Assembly: GCA_964370395.1 (NCBI GenBank)
Contig: CAYJIZ010000003.1
Coordinates: 74,751 to 138,750, forward strand
DNA: 64,000 nt
From: JBGUVL01 sp964370395
GTDB taxonomy: Bacteria > Bacillota_I > Bacilli_A > Erysipelotrichales > Erysipelotrichaceae
Direction of reading: 5' to 3'
Shown: positions 63,890-64,000 of the stretch, piece after piece
How the letters are laid out: every line of letters begins with the position of its first letter
Numbering within the stretch: the first letter of the stretch is position 1
The notes under the pieces: model-generated
Database searches by the model: none
The model's input: the letters and a program-made list of their open reading frames with translations, nothing else
What the model was told of the DNA's origin: nothing
Made by a program: the position numbers and the translations under genes

Positions 63890-64000
63890 TAGCCAAAATG
63901 TTAATTTTTAACTATCCTTTAAACAAACAAAAAAGCAGTGTCATGATGAAAAGAACCAAGTAAAATAGACACTATAAAAAGCAATAGTGTAAAATCTATT

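Overview
The window is 64 kb of an AT-rich, gene-dense Gram-positive (Bacillota) chromosome. Shine-Dalgarno sites are strong and AGGAGG-like, promoters are TTGACA/TATAAT-like, and intrinsic terminators are numerous. A histidine T-box, CIRCE heat-shock operators, a YneF protein, a split cobalamin methionine synthase and a CBS/DRTGG-type family II pyrophosphatase all fit that group. Erysipelotrichia (gut anaerobes) is my best guess at class level, but this rests on general resemblance and is not proven by the sequence. I saw no rRNA, tRNA, CRISPR array, insertion sequence, integrase or phage gene.

Layout. 1-6.7 kb: three paralogous Cof-type HAD phosphatases surround a metF / MetH-reactivation / metH methionine operon. 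6.8-9.7 kb: a MATE exporter, then a two-gene membrane/unknown operon divergent from a TetR regulator, with a perfect 10-bp inverted repeat between them. 9.7-18.4 kb: a complete histidine operon (hisZ-G-D-C-B-H-A-F-I-E-J) read leftward from one promoter through a T-box whose specifier is a histidine CAC codon. 18.4-27.3 kb: DUF885 lipoprotein, YitT, proC, a YhbD/bactofilin/MFS operon with a long operator-like dyad, miaB, a small ferredoxin and two small membrane proteins. 27.4-27.7 kb: a candidate structured RNA with a 6S-like fold. 27.7-44.7 kb: UvrA-like ATPase, gltX, gapN, AI-2E-type transporter, a small peptidoglycan glycosyltransferase, polysaccharide deacetylase, yneF, gmk, a C45-type acyltransferase/hydrolase, rqcH, pyrophosphatase, cysE, LUD protein, HAD phosphatase and a DUF3284 protein.

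45-54.6 kb is the main accessory locus: a small membrane-anchored protein, a 2924-residue WapA-like YD-repeat toxin and a 125-residue probable immunity protein, in one leftward operon. 54.9-64 kb: clpB under two CIRCE-like operators, a probably leaderless cca, a YfcE-like phosphodiesterase, an AraC regulator, a PUA/ASCH-like protein, a Nudix hydrolase, a ketopantoate-reductase gene broken by an in-frame TAG, a lipoprotein and an SDR dehydrogenase.

How the genes connect. The methionine cluster (metF, MetH and its reactivator) and cysE point to sulphur-amino-acid and one-carbon metabolism that needs cobalamin. The his operon is a full pathway controlled by tRNA-His charging. The most interesting non-housekeeping items are the WapA-like toxin locus, the candidate RNA at 27.5 kb, the YhbD-bactofilin operon with its dyad, the short hairpin leader of metF, and the nonsense-interrupted panE-like gene.
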